A DNA stretch of 49,956 nt from an uncultured Clostridia bacterium (GCA_910586765.1 CAJUJJ010000015.1:1-49956); one strand, 5' to 3'. Shown: positions 19,985 through 28,139, numbered from the stretch's first letter. Program-made: numbers and translations. The notes: generated by a model not told the origin, from the letters alone.

Positions 19985-20066
19985 GAGAGTCAAAAGTTTT
20001 ATTTTTTTGGTGTCTGATATGTATATCTATACGAAAATAAGGTATATAATTAAACTTCTGACTCTC
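19985..20066. repeat. Inverted repeat beside the integration junction
   Basis: GAGAGTCAAAAGTTT at 19985-19999 pairs with AAACTTCTGACTCTC at 20052-20066, with 14 of 15 positions matching and 52 bp between the arms. It lies between the helicase break and the recombinase stop codon. It could be a recombinase-binding site at the element end (attL arm) or part of a transcript end; the former is my preference. Confidence 0.55.
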
Positions 20067-20073
20067 AGATATG

Positions 20074-21594
20074 TTAAATGCTAAATTTGATTTCAACTCC
20101 ATGTTCATCTGAAACATATACAACATCAATCATTGTAACAGCAAGAACGTGTTTCTCTTTCAGAGTTAATGTTTCCCAACGACTCATTGGGTCAGAGAGA
20201 GGAGCAGTATCTATATTCTTATGTTTCCTTACTTTGGTTCTCAGTTTCTCTTCTAACTCAGATTTTTTGGCATGGAGCTGTTTTATTCGGTCTTGAATAT
20301 ATTCAAATAGTATACTATCTGCATTTGCTAGTTTATCCATTAATTTACGAATCTCATCATCAAGTTGGATAATCTGAGCTTTCATGTTTTCTGATTCAGC
20401 ATCTGGTTTTATTTTTTTCGTTTTGGCAATAACAATGTTTTCAAGACGTTCTTTCATAGCATTAAAAACAATTGTTTCAACTTCATCAGGTCTAATTTCA
20501 AGAGTCTTTTTAATACAACCGTTTGCTTTGTATGCTCCAGTGTCACTAAAATATCTCCACTGTTTAGTTTTAGAAACATTCCAAGTATACATAAGAGATA
20601 ACGCATAGTGACAATGACTACATTTAACAAGTCCAACAAGCCATGAAGTTTTTGCGTCGCTGTTACGTGGTATTCTTTTATTATGTGCTTTTTTGTCTTG
20701 TACAGCTAACCATGTTTCAGAATCTACAAGCCCTTCATGGTATCCAATTTTAATATATTCAGAACCATCTGCTCTTTTATGTCGAAAACATCCATGAATG
20801 CCATCAAAGGATTCAATATTATCAATCATTTCATATCCTTTTGAAGCTAGATACTGATATATATTCTTATCAGCCCTAACGTACAATGGACTTTGAAGAA
20901 GTTTTGAAAAATGGCTTCTATCCATGTTGCCTTCAGGAGTTTTCTTTATTTCAATATTATTATTGATAAAATAGGAAAGAATATCTCTTAAAGAAGTATC
21001 AGGCTCTTTGTAAAGTTGATATGCAGTTCTAACAACAATAGCTTTATCAGATGGAATAAGGACTGAGCCAGTTTTTCCATTGATTGTCTGACGTTCAGAT
21101 GTATAGCCATAATACATTTTACCACCTTGATAAAATCCAGTTTCTAATGCTCGTGCATTATAAGCATCTGCAACTCTCGCTGCTATTGTTTCACGTTCAA
21201 ACTCTGCAAAATTCAGAAGGTTATTTCTCATCATACGACCTTCTTTTGTAGCTGTATTAAAGAATTCAGTCAAAGATATTACACTGATACCATAACCATC
21301 AAGTATATTAGTAACGTTGAGATATTCTCTCATATTACGACTAAAACGGTCATACTTCTTTACGATGATACGTTCAATTAGTCCATCTTTTGCATCAGAC
21401 ATCATCTGTTGAAAAGCTGGTCGATGTTCAATATCTTTACCACTTTTTCCATCATCACAATAAATACGATACTCTTCTCCTTCATTTAACGATTTTATAC
21501 AATCTGCTTTTTGACTGTCGATAGAAAGAGAATTGTTGCCTTTATCTTTATCGCTTACAGAGCGACGTACATAAATTGCCGTTATTTTTTTCAT
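20074..21594 (-). CDS. Large serine recombinase (site-specific integrase)
   Basis: A 506-residue protein with an N-terminal resolvase domain (catalytic Ser12 in YVRRSVSD; EYRIYCDDGKSGKDIEHRPA; KYDRFSRN; FAEFERE), then a recombinase domain (YGYTSERQ ... FSKLLQSPLYV). A zinc-ribbon segment (CSHCHY ... GCIKK, near 330-370) and a C-terminal coiled coil (near 405-450) follow. Such enzymes integrate and excise elements between attP and attB using a 2 bp crossover. The ATG at 21594 was chosen over TTG 21609 because GGAGG is directly upstream. It is the outermost gene of the element that breaks the helicase. Confidence 0.93.
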   Translation of the reverse strand: MKKITAIYVRRSVSDKDKGNNSLSIDSQKADCIKSLNEGEEYRIYCDDGKSGKDIEHRPAFQQMMSDAKDGLIERIIVKKYDRFSRNMREYLNVTNILDGYGISVISLTEFFNTATKEGRMMRNNLLNFAEFERETIAARVADAYNARALETGFYQGGKMYYGYTSERQTINGKTGSVLIPSDKAIVVRTAYQLYKEPDTSLRDILSYFINNNIEIKKTPEGNMDRSHFSKLLQSPLYVRADKNIYQYLASKGYEMIDNIESFDGIHGCFRHKRADGSEYIKIGYHEGLVDSETWLAVQDKKAHNKRIPRNSDAKTSWLVGLVKCSHCHYALSLMYTWNVSKTKQWRYFSDTGAYKANGCIKKTLEIRPDEVETIVFNAMKERLENIVIAKTKKIKPDAESENMKAQIIQLDDEIRKLMDKLANADSILFEYIQDRIKQLHAKKSELEEKLRTKVRKHKNIDTAPLSDPMSRWETLTLKEKHVLAVTMIDVVYVSDEHGVEIKFSI

Positions 21595-21677
21595 ATTATC
21601 AGCCTCCAAAAAAATGTAAGCCGATAAACGTTATCCATTTATAATATAACATAAATCAGCTTACATTTACAACAATA

Positions 21678-21860
21678 TTATTGAGAAACTTTAGAACTCA
21701 AAATGTCATAAATACGATTGATTTTTTGCTGCCTAATATTTTCATGTATGCTTTCTGGAACTTCGATGATTACTTGTATCTTCTCATTAGTATTGGTTAT
21801 ACGTTTAACATTTAAAGTTTCCTGTGATAGAGTATTAGTTGTTATTTGGTTTTGTATCAT
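21678..21860 (-). CDS. Small transposon protein, possibly TnpW-like, 60 aa
   Basis: A 60-residue protein starting at ATG 21860 after AAAGGAG. Its stop-proximal half (KRITNTNEKIQVIIEV, then a helical KINRIYDILSS) resembles the short TnpW-type layout of an R-I-x-N-T strand followed by a helix, but similarity is weak. Its start codon is one base from the stop of the FtsK-like gene (TAG then T-ATG), so the two are translationally coupled. It lies between the ATPase and the recombinase. The function is unknown; it may be an excision or regulatory accessory. Confidence 0.6.
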   Translation of the reverse strand: MIQNQITTNTLSQETLNVKRITNTNEKIQVIIEVPESIHENIRQQKINRIYDILSSKVSQ

Positions 21861-21861
21861 A

Positions 21862-23292
21862 CTATCTTTCTCCTTTCTTAGCTTCTAACTTTTCTTTAAT
21901 CTGTTCTGTAGTATAGCCGTAATATTCTAACAATTCTTTTGCCTCAGAAGATAAATCATCAATACAAATAGGTATAACTTTTCTTGGTTGATTAGAGTTC
22001 TTTTCTGTAATAATTTGCAATTTATTAAGAGTATTTATAATCTCATTAACTCGATTACCAATTTTAAATTGTTTTTTTATCTCAGTAGCTGAAATAGTTG
22101 TATGAGACAGAACCCAAAAGAGGATATCAGCAAGCTCTTTTTTGTCTTTTTTAGAAACAATGTTATTAATTATCATACTTTCCATAGACATAGGTTCCTG
22201 TATTTCCAACATATTAATATCATCATAACCTATAGGAGCATTATTAAGAATTTCTTCTATTTCTTTAGGAGCCACATAAGCACCTTGAAGTTGTATAGGT
22301 ATGTGCTCTTTCTGAGATTTAAAAAGCATGACTCCTTCACCAGATAGATTTTCAGCTCCAATATCTCCAAGTGCTGTTGAAGAACTGTAATGGTCAAAGC
22401 ATTGAAAAACAATACGAGAAAGAATCGTTTTTGTATTAATTTGATTCTTGTTGTCATTTAGCAATTTTAGGTCATGAGAAACAAGAATTAAAATAATTTT
22501 AGCTTTACGTCCTCTTCGGATAATACTATTTATAGCTGATGTAAATCGTTTCATTTTTATTTTATCTTCAATACTTGCAATAGTATCATCAAACTCATCA
22601 ATTATACAAATACAAAATGGTATGTTTGAATTATTGTATTCACTATCAGAGAGACGTTTTTCTATTTCAGCTACAAGAGATTCTAAAACAATAATTCCTG
22701 TATTAATATCTTTTATAATAGGATAATATAATTGTTTTACATTGCTAAATTGTGATAAACTATTGGCTCCAATATCAAATAGTATTAATCTCACAGAATC
22801 TACAGGGCATTTCACAAGTATGCTTAAAATAATACACTGTAATGTCACACTTTTGCCAGTTCCACTTGACCCTATAATGAGTAGATGCACTAATTTTTCT
22901 AAATCAGTAATATACATATTCCCCATAAGGTTATACCCTAGAGCAATTGGAATTTGCATTTTACTATTGGAAAATTCTGAACTTCTTAATATATTTAAAA
23001 GACTATTTTCTTTAATGTCTAATTCTGAAACGGCTATAAAAATACCTCTTTCCTTTTTAAATGGATAAAATATAGAAAGCCTTAATGCTGCTTTTACATC
23101 TGATGCACAAGTAAAAATTGAATTTACTTTAGCTCCAGGTAAAAGTTCTATTTCATAGATATATCTTTTTAAATGAGATATAATTTGTACTCTAGTTACA
23201 TTTATATTTACATTAAGGCTCTGATAATATTTCTTGATTTTAAATCCAAGAAACATTGCTTTTTCTTTTTCTCTTTTTAAAAAATTATTCAT
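21862..23292 (-). CDS. FtsK/SpoIIIE-family ATPase (TcpA-type coupling protein)
   Basis: A 476-residue protein with Walker A LIIGSSGTGKS near residues 138-148, Walker B ICIIDEFDD near 228-236, an ARG/sensor-like LVSHDLKLL segment, and a C-terminal winged-helix-like region. The fold matches FtsK/HerA translocases used as coupling proteins by Tn916/ICEBs1-type and Tcp conjugation systems. No N-terminal transmembrane segments are present, unlike many coupling proteins, so it may act in the cytoplasm or through a partner. The start follows AAGGAGAT. The role could be pumping DNA to a transfer channel or in replication-linked processing. Confidence 0.85.
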   Translation of the reverse strand: MNNFLKREKEKAMFLGFKIKKYYQSLNVNINVTRVQIISHLKRYIYEIELLPGAKVNSIFTCASDVKAALRLSIFYPFKKERGIFIAVSELDIKENSLLNILRSSEFSNSKMQIPIALGYNLMGNMYITDLEKLVHLLIIGSSGTGKSVTLQCIILSILVKCPVDSVRLILFDIGANSLSQFSNVKQLYYPIIKDINTGIIVLESLVAEIEKRLSDSEYNNSNIPFCICIIDEFDDTIASIEDKIKMKRFTSAINSIIRRGRKAKIILILVSHDLKLLNDNKNQINTKTILSRIVFQCFDHYSSSTALGDIGAENLSGEGVMLFKSQKEHIPIQLQGAYVAPKEIEEILNNAPIGYDDINMLEIQEPMSMESMIINNIVSKKDKKELADILFWVLSHTTISATEIKKQFKIGNRVNEIINTLNKLQIITEKNSNQPRKVIPICIDDLSSEAKELLEYYGYTTEQIKEKLEAKKGER

Positions 23293-23418
23293 GTAATATC
23301 TCCTTGTATTTTATTCGTTCGTTTATTCGTTTCATTGATATATATATTATATGAATAAAATATTACTTAAAATAATACATATAAAACTAAATGAAACAGC
23401 GAAATAACATTTTTAGTG

Positions 23419-23459
23419 TTAGGTGCCTTATAATAATTTTGTTATTAAAAAGCACCTAA
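23419..23459. terminator. Hairpin between the poly-lysine gene and the FtsK-like gene
   Basis: TTAGGTGC at 23419-23426 pairs with GCACCTAA at 23452-23459, and a second TAATAA/TTATTA pairing inside the loop extends the structure. It lies just after the stop of the minus-strand poly-lysine gene and probably ends or attenuates that transcript. Confidence 0.6.
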
Positions 23460-23475
23460 ACATCTAATTGTTTAA

Positions 23476-23754
23476 TTAATTTTTAGAATGAAATTTGTTT
23501 GTAGCATATATTTTTGCAATATCAGACAATGTAAACAAAATAGTATTAACTGATTTTTCAATAAGTTTATATTTGAATTTTTGTTTAGATTGTTTATATC
23601 TTTCCTTTTTCATTTTTTTCTTCTTTTTCTTCTTCTTCTTTTTTTGTTTTTTCTTTTTCTCCATTTCATCAAAATCACAATCCCACCAATTGTTCTCTTC
23701 ACTTAGACTCATATATGAGTTTGTAGAAGGTACTGAATATGTACTGTTGCTCAT
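23476..23754 (-). CDS. Poly-lysine protein of unknown function, 92 aa
   Basis: The gene has a good ribosome site (AAGGAGGAAT) before ATG 23754. The product has a short Ser/Tyr/Asn-rich, acidic N-terminus with NNWWDCDFDEM near residues 21-31. A run of about 20 residues that is almost all lysine follows (32-51), then a basic helical C-terminus (52-92). Such a chain would bind nucleic acid or acidic membranes non-specifically. It sits between the FtsK-like ATPase and a large orphan gene on the same strand, which fits a DNA-handling accessory role. I know no family. The AAG/AAA run could also slip during replication, making length variable. Confidence 0.6.
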   Translation of the reverse strand: MSNSTYSVPSTNSYMSLSEENNWWDCDFDEMEKKKKQKKKKKKKKKKMKKERYKQSKQKFKYKLIEKSVNTILFTLSDIAKIYATNKFHSKN

Positions 23755-24099
23755 AAAAATTCCTCCTTGTAATTATTTTTGATAACTTTAAGTCTATTAT
23801 CTCACAGAATTTTTATTGCCTCTTCGGAACAATTTACGTTTTTTGATAAAATTTAAAAAAATTAATTTATAAATTATAAAAAATATAGACTAATAAACTA
23901 GAGACTTTTGTCATTTAGCCACAGTTTATCAGTCTATATAAATTAAAATTTACTTATAAGGAAAATGAAACTAATTATTCTATTTTATTTAATTCACTAT
24001 GATTTTCTAACTTTTTCTATTAATCGTCAACTATACTTTTCCTGTAAGTTACTAATTCAATAATTAAAAACCAGATAAGAATATTATTTTATTAGATTT
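23755..24099. other. Intergenic region, 345 bp, with a terminator hairpin
   Basis: The region is very AT-rich. It holds the ribosome binding site of the poly-lysine gene, candidate minus-strand -10 sequences, and the hairpin listed at 23875-23938. I see no gene in it. Confidence 0.5.
23875..23938 (-). terminator. Minus-strand rho-independent terminator
   Basis: TATAGACTAATAAACT at 23884-23899 pairs with AGTTTATCAGTCTATA at 23923-23938 (15 of 16 positions). On the minus strand the stem is followed by a T-run (the A-run just left of 23884). It would end the transcript of the orphan gene at 24100-25491. Confidence 0.7.
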
Positions 24100-25491
24100 C
24101 TATGATGCTTCATTAGGGTTCCATTTTTTAGGCACTCGTTTTTCAGAATATTCAAACAAAGCATTATTAATTTCCAAAGCTTTTTTTACTCGTGCATTAC
24201 GTTCATACTTACGTTTTTTATCTGGTTGAATCCATATTTTATTTGAATCATGATAGCATAATATATTGTAATGTGTTTTTAAAAAATTAGAAATTTCATT
24301 ATAGTCATTTGAGATAAATTTAGCATGATAATTAAAAATTTCATAAACTTTTGCTCTAATTAAATGGTAATTCTGTAATGTGTATAAATACAATGGATTA
24401 TTATATAATTTCTGCTCCTGCCATAAGTCTTCAATCATCAACATAGGTCTGTAATACTTATGAAGCTCAATAAAATTAAGATGTTCATTGTTATCAACAA
24501 TAGGACACACAACTATTGGATGAAATCGTTTGACTAAAGGATGATTCTTATAAATAACTATAGAAGGTTCATTTTCTAACCTTAAAGCAAGCTTATAAAT
24601 AAAATCTATTCGTTTATATATTTCAAGATAGTAGAATTCCATAGACTTTATAAAATAATCTTCACTATTTTTTGGTTGTTGCATAAAAGCATTAGATACA
24701 AATTTATCATATTCATTAAAAAGGTTTACAATAGCAGAATAACTATAATTGTTATTTTTATTAAAACTACGTAAAAATTGTTTGCTAGTTATCAACTCTT
24801 GAGTGCCATTGTAAAAAATGTAATCCCATATTATTTTGGGTTTTTTAAATTTTTTTTGTTTCGCACCTTGAGTAGTATAAAAACCATTTTTCTGCCCAAG
24901 ATAATTAAACCATTTATCAGGATTAAAACCAAGTCTTTCGATATTTTCCCTTATAAATGGATTATTCATAGTATTAATAAAACGAGGTGTTGCTTTTCCT
25001 ATACATTTTCTTATAGAATCGACTGCGTCTGAATTATATGGAAAAATAAAACTTTGATTACGGCTATATTCTTGAAGTGTCATTTGTGGACATTCTGCAA
25101 GATATTTATCAAATAAAATATCAAACACTATTTGATTAATAAGCCTCTCTCTATCTTCAGATTGTAAATTAATTTGAAAGTTTAATGTTTTTATGTAAAT
25201 AGGTGAAGAAATAATCTCATCATAATCGTCATAATATGTAATCTTATGATTAACTATAGATAATATAGCAGATAGATATTTGTCTAAAATTTGTTTTAAT
25301 TTAGAAATAGTATTAACTTCTTTTTTCTTTTTTTCACCACCAAGTAAAAGTTCATTATTTTTAAAATCTACAATAATTTCTCTATTCATTAATTTGTAAT
25401 TTATGATAATCATATGACCATTTTTTAAGGTAAAATCAAAAAAATGTTTATTATAGACTTTTACTGCAAAATCTTTAATTTCATAATACAT
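24100..25491 (-). CDS. Unrecognised 463-aa protein
   Basis: A long, real-looking gene with low-GC codon use like its neighbours and a start at 25491 after TTGGAGGA. The protein is soluble, rich in Tyr, Asn and Lys, with no transmembrane segment. The first 90 residues look beta-rich (MYYEIKDFAVKVYNKHFFDF, later IIVDFKNNELLLGG), the rest helical, with a basic C-terminus (KKRKYERNARVKKALEI). I see no ATPase, nuclease or HUH motif. Its position next to the FtsK-like ATPase suggests a role in transfer or replication of the element, but that is only context. Confidence 0.7.
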   Translation of the reverse strand: MYYEIKDFAVKVYNKHFFDFTLKNGHMIIINYKLMNREIIVDFKNNELLLGGEKKKKEVNTISKLKQILDKYLSAILSIVNHKITYYDDYDEIISSPIYIKTLNFQINLQSEDRERLINQIVFDILFDKYLAECPQMTLQEYSRNQSFIFPYNSDAVDSIRKCIGKATPRFINTMNNPFIRENIERLGFNPDKWFNYLGQKNGFYTTQGAKQKKFKKPKIIWDYIFYNGTQELITSKQFLRSFNKNNNYSYSAIVNLFNEYDKFVSNAFMQQPKNSEDYFIKSMEFYYLEIYKRIDFIYKLALRLENEPSIVIYKNHPLVKRFHPIVVCPIVDNNEHLNFIELHKYYRPMLMIEDLWQEQKLYNNPLYLYTLQNYHLIRAKVYEIFNYHAKFISNDYNEISNFLKTHYNILCYHDSNKIWIQPDKKRKYERNARVKKALEINNALFEYSEKRVPKKWNPNEAS

Positions 25492-26040
25492 ATAAATTCC
25501 TCCAAGTATTGTGTGTTTTTATATTTTCTTTAAAAATATATTTCTAAGATAAAATTTATCCTCTTCTTAAATTTATTATATATCTTGCTCTAGTTTAAAA
25601 TTTTTTAACAAAAAATTGAGCATTAAATAAATTAAACTTAATTGACAAACTCAAATATTTCATATCAGTAGTTTTATACACAAAATTCTTTTCTTGATAA
25701 TCTAATTATAGAATGAGCTTGCATAGAAATCAATTATATTTTGCACATAAAAATCATATAAACTAATTTTATTTTTATATATTCTAAACATGACACCATA
25801 ATGAATTTCTAGCCATTTGTAGTATAGAAGGTATCTAAAAGGAGGCGATAGAAAAATGTAAAAATAGAGAAATTGCATTAAAAAAAGAAACTAGCAAGAA
25901 GGAGGAATATTGCATATTTAAAAATAAAAAAAGGAACTTTTAAAGGAGAATATAAAGTTATTTTTAAAGAGCCTTTAAAAGTCTTGATTTAGGAAAAATG
26001 GGATTGTTATACTTTCAAAATATAAGGAGGTGGCATTATT
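25492..26040. other. Intergenic region, 549 bp, divergent control region
   Basis: This AT-rich stretch separates the minus-strand block (20.0-25.5 kb) from the plus-strand Mor-like gene, so it must hold promoters for both. Toward its right end are three strong Shine-Dalgarno-like runs: AAAAGGAGG near 25839, AAGGAGG near 25900 and AAAGGAG near 25942. They are followed by at most very short frames (the first is ATG-TAA). A large inverted repeat is listed separately. The arrangement suggests a leader transcript with regulation at the RNA level. Confidence 0.45.
25936..25982 (+). promoter_or_regulatory. Inverted repeat enclosing a Shine-Dalgarno-like sequence
   Basis: ACTTTTAAAGG at 25936-25946 is the perfect complement of CCTTTAAAAGT at 25972-25982, with a 25 bp loop. 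The left arm contains the start of AAAGGAG. In RNA this would form an 11 bp stem about 60 bases upstream of the Mor-like gene. It lacks a T-run, so it is more likely regulatory than a terminator. Confidence 0.45.
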
Positions 26041-26370
26041 GTGATTGACATTGACTTAGATAATTTAAATGAAGAAAATATTTACAAAGCTTTTAATGTT
26101 GATGGAAATGAAAGTGAAGCTCTAAATGATAGTTATTTAGAACTCTTTGAACTCATTGGTCGTGATGCAATGCTAAAATTGTTTAAATATTTTCGTGGTG
26201 ATAAAATTGACTGTCCTATGAGATTGTATCGTCCTGAGTTCATAGCAGACTTAGCTAAACAAGCACCAGACAGACGAGAACGTGCAAAAATAGCTAGAGC
26301 TGGAGGTTATACCGTAAAATTTATAGAGAGTACACTAAGAAAACGAAGAAATGACGATGAAACAGAATGA
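26041..26370 (+). CDS. Mor-type HTH transcription factor
   Basis: A 109-residue protein. After an acidic N-terminus (1-30) it has the two-part Mor/C-like pattern: a dimerisation helix ELIGRDAMLKLFKYFRGDKI (about 39-58), then RLYRPEF and a C-terminal helix-turn-helix AKIARAGGYTVKFIESTLRK (about 81-100). Mor-family proteins activate middle promoters in Mu-like phages, and short relatives are common in mobile elements of Bacillota. The GTG start at 26041 follows AAGGAGG at 10 bp. It is convergent with the XRE gene, and the two share a bidirectional terminator. Targets are not known. Confidence 0.65.
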   Translation: MIDIDLDNLNEENIYKAFNVDGNESEALNDSYLELFELIGRDAMLKLFKYFRGDKIDCPMRLYRPEFIADLAKQAPDRRERAKIARAGGYTVKFIESTLRKRRNDDETE

Positions 26371-26378
26371 TGAAAAAA

Positions 26379-26411
26379 TAAAACCCTGCTCATAGCAAGC
26401 AGGATTTTATC
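26379..26411. terminator. Bidirectional terminator between convergent genes
   Basis: AAAACCCTGCT pairs with AGCAGGATTTT across a short loop (one mismatched position), with A-rich flank on the left and T-rich on the right. It lies between the Mor-like gene and the convergent XRE gene. Confidence 0.75.
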
Positions 26412-26470
26412 GAAACAATTTTAAAATTTACTTAAAACATAATAAAAGTTATTTGGAAGTATGCTTTTGC

Positions 26471-26818
26471 TTAGTCAATACGTTTTAGCTTTCGTACCCG
26501 TATTGACTTTTTAATGGCATTGGCTGCTTCCAGCATAACATATACTTCATCAGGGTCACAGTCAGCAAAAACAGCTTCTAAATCATCCATTAAGTATGCC
26601 TTAGAATCGTGTATACTGTCAGAAAGTAGCCTGTCTACACTTGTATGAAGAGCATTAGAAATCCTTACAAGTGCAGGCAGGCTGATTTTTGTAGAAGCAA
26701 CTTCTGTATGAGAGATATGCTGACTGGTAAGCCCTACCATTTCAGCTAGCTGTTCTTGTGACAATCCTGCTGACAAACGAGCTGCTCGAATTCTCTTGCC
26801 TAATAATTTGTAATCCAT
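26471..26818 (-). CDS. XRE-family HTH repressor, 115 aa
   Basis: Residues 5-62 form a Cro/C1 helix-turn-helix (LGKRIRAARLSAGLSQEQLA, then GLTSQHISHTE, ISLPALVRISNALHTSVDRLL). The C-terminal 45 residues are acidic then basic and probably mediate dimerisation. ATG 26818 was chosen over 26827 because GAGGTG lies 7 bp upstream. The gene diverges from the cargo genes that start at 26948. Three copies of TATARGCG lie in the intergenic region, so the protein is a good candidate repressor of the cargo island and of itself. Confidence 0.9.
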   Translation of the reverse strand: MDYKLLGKRIRAARLSAGLSQEQLAEMVGLTSQHISHTEVASTKISLPALVRISNALHTSVDRLLSDSIHDSKAYLMDDLEAVFADCDPDEVYVMLEAANAIKKSIRVRKLKRID

Positions 26819-26854
26819 TGTTATCACCTCGCCCTCAAAATATGGATATTGGTA

Positions 26855-26915
26855 TTGTATAAGCGAATAAATTGTGATAAAATGGATTATATAGGCGAAA
26901 TAGCTATTATAGGCG
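26855..26915 (+). promoter_or_regulatory. Cargo-island promoter with three TATARGCG candidate operators
   Basis: The motif TATARGCG occurs at 26858-26865 (TATAAGCG), 26890-26897 and 26908-26915 (both TATAGGCG), each followed by purine-rich bases. A plausible sigma-A promoter is TTGTAT at 26855-26860 with TAAAAT at 26878-26883 (17 bp spacer). The first repeat overlaps the -35 box, and the other two lie near and after the start of transcription, a typical repressor layout. The assignment to the XRE protein is inference from position. Confidence 0.5.
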
Positions 26916-26947
26916 TGAAAAAATAAATAATAAGGGGGGAATCATTA

Positions 26948-27022
26948 ATGTTAAATATGAAACTATTTTCTGAAATATTTAAACTGTCAGTAAAAAATAC
27001 TAATAGTGTAAAAAGTACCTAA
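26948..27022 (+). CDS. Small peptide, 24 aa
   Basis: An ATG at 26948 is preceded by a very strong AGGGGGGA site at 26934-26941 and opens a 24-codon frame (MLNMKLFSEIFKLSVKNTNS then VKST). It is amphipathic and basic, with no signal peptide. It is the first frame after the operator region and is followed by the small membrane protein gene. It may be a leader peptide, a signalling peptide or a toxin-like peptide; the ribosome site is the only direct support. Confidence 0.45.
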   Translation: MLNMKLFSEIFKLSVKNTNSVKST

Positions 27023-27095
27023 CTGAATAATGAAATTTTTGCAAAAGTAAAAAGAAATTAATTTTTATCGATACAAGAAAGGATGAAAAAATAAT

Positions 27096-27296
27096 ATGCA
27101 AATTATAGTATGGGTTCTTTTTATTATATCACTTGCAGTATCTTCTGTAATTGTAAACAAATCGCAACAAATGTTTATGAAATTTATAGGTAGTGACATG
27201 ATGTTTTTTAGTATGAAAAAGAAAGTTTTTATTATTGTAATTCTTGCACTGTTTCTTGAAGCATTTATTCTTAAAATATTTGGCATAACTCTTTAA
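27096..27296 (+). CDS. Small membrane protein, 66 aa
   Basis: The product has two hydrophobic helices (residues 3-20 IIVWVLFIISLAVSSVIV and 43-62 KVFIIVILALFLEAFILKIF) separated by a short polar, Met/Phe-rich loop. It is therefore a two-pass membrane protein. A ribosome site (AGAAAGGA) precedes ATG 27096. It is the second gene of the cargo island. No family is recognised; size and shape would fit a holin-like, toxin or accessory membrane subunit, but nothing proves this. Confidence 0.6.
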   Translation: MQIIVWVLFIISLAVSSVIVNKSQQMFMKFIGSDMMFFSMKKKVFIIVILALFLEAFILKIFGITL

Positions 27297-27371
27297 AAGC
27301 ACAATGGTAGGTTTACTTGAATAAATAAACCGTCATTAAAATAAATCAATCATAGATGAAAGGAAAAAATT

Positions 27372-28139
27372 ATGTATTGTCAAAAATGTGGAAGTAAAAT
27401 AGAGGATACTGCAATATTTTGCTGTCAATGTGGTACAAAAGTATTACATAATAATACAAATCAGGAATTATTAAATCATTCTTCTATAAACACAAAAGAA
27501 GAAAATATGGATATAATGGATTCTTCTAAATCTACAAAATTTTCAAATAATAGCCAAAGTGACTTTAAAAATTTTGTAGACAATTATATTCAAACGAATA
27601 CAAAATTTCATTCAGCAGAAGAATTGTTGAAAAAAAGCAAACCTTTAATGTTTGTATGGATATGTTTTGTAGTTGGTATATTAATAGGATTGATTGCATT
27701 TCAATCACTAACAGGAGTATTGATTGGTATATTTTTTGGCTATATCGCAGCGTGGATTGTGGGAATAGCAAAACGCTTTTCCTTTCCCACACATTCTTAT
27801 GATGGAAAAATAGACCTTGACCAGTTGGTTGACTATTTAAATACTTATTTAAAATATTTATCACCTTATTTTTGTGAATGGGAATATGTTGATAATGATA
27901 CTATAAAATGTAATTTTAATAAAAAAATAGAAGCTACTATACGTTTTTCTGTTTCTTCTAAAGGAAAAAACATTTTTATAGTTGGAGCACGAAAAAAATT
28001 TGTATGGACTGTTTTTACTGGTTCCAGTGTAAGTCGTACAAATGCTGGTTTTGGTGAATATCAATGTATGTATCTAACAGAAAAAATATTTACTGCTACT
28101 ATAGAGTATTATACAAAACATTATAAAATAGAAAAATAA
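27372..28139 (+). CDS. Zinc-ribbon membrane protein, 255 aa
   Basis: The N-terminus is a double-CxxC zinc ribbon (residues 3-23, CQKCGSK ... CCQCGTK). A polar linker (25-90) precedes two transmembrane helices near 94-136 (MFVWICFVVGILIGLIAF, then GVLIGIFFGYIAAWIVGIA). A soluble alpha/beta domain of about 110 residues forms the C-terminus. Zinc-ribbon membrane proteins of this layout are common in clostridial genomes, usually without known function. The start follows AAAGGA. It is the third gene of the island and is transcribed with its neighbours. Confidence 0.65.
   Translation: MYCQKCGSKIEDTAIFCCQCGTKVLHNNTNQELLNHSSINTKEENMDIMDSSKSTKFSNNSQSDFKNFVDNYIQTNTKFHSAEELLKKSKPLMFVWICFVVGILIGLIAFQSLTGVLIGIFFGYIAAWIVGIAKRFSFPTHSYDGKIDLDQLVDYLNTYLKYLSPYFCEWEYVDNDTIKCNFNKKIEATIRFSVSSKGKNIFIVGARKKFVWTVFTGSSVSRTNAGFGEYQCMYLTEKIFTATIEYYTKHYKIEK

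Noticed and set aside
20074..20296. Plus-strand frames over the recombinase gene
   Set aside because: They are antisense to the conserved C-terminal part of the serine recombinase and show no domain of their own.
23580..23680. Pyrimidine-rich run that looked like a simple repeat or promoter element
   Set aside because: On the minus strand it is the lysine-codon run of the poly-lysine protein, which has a good ribosome site, so it is coding.
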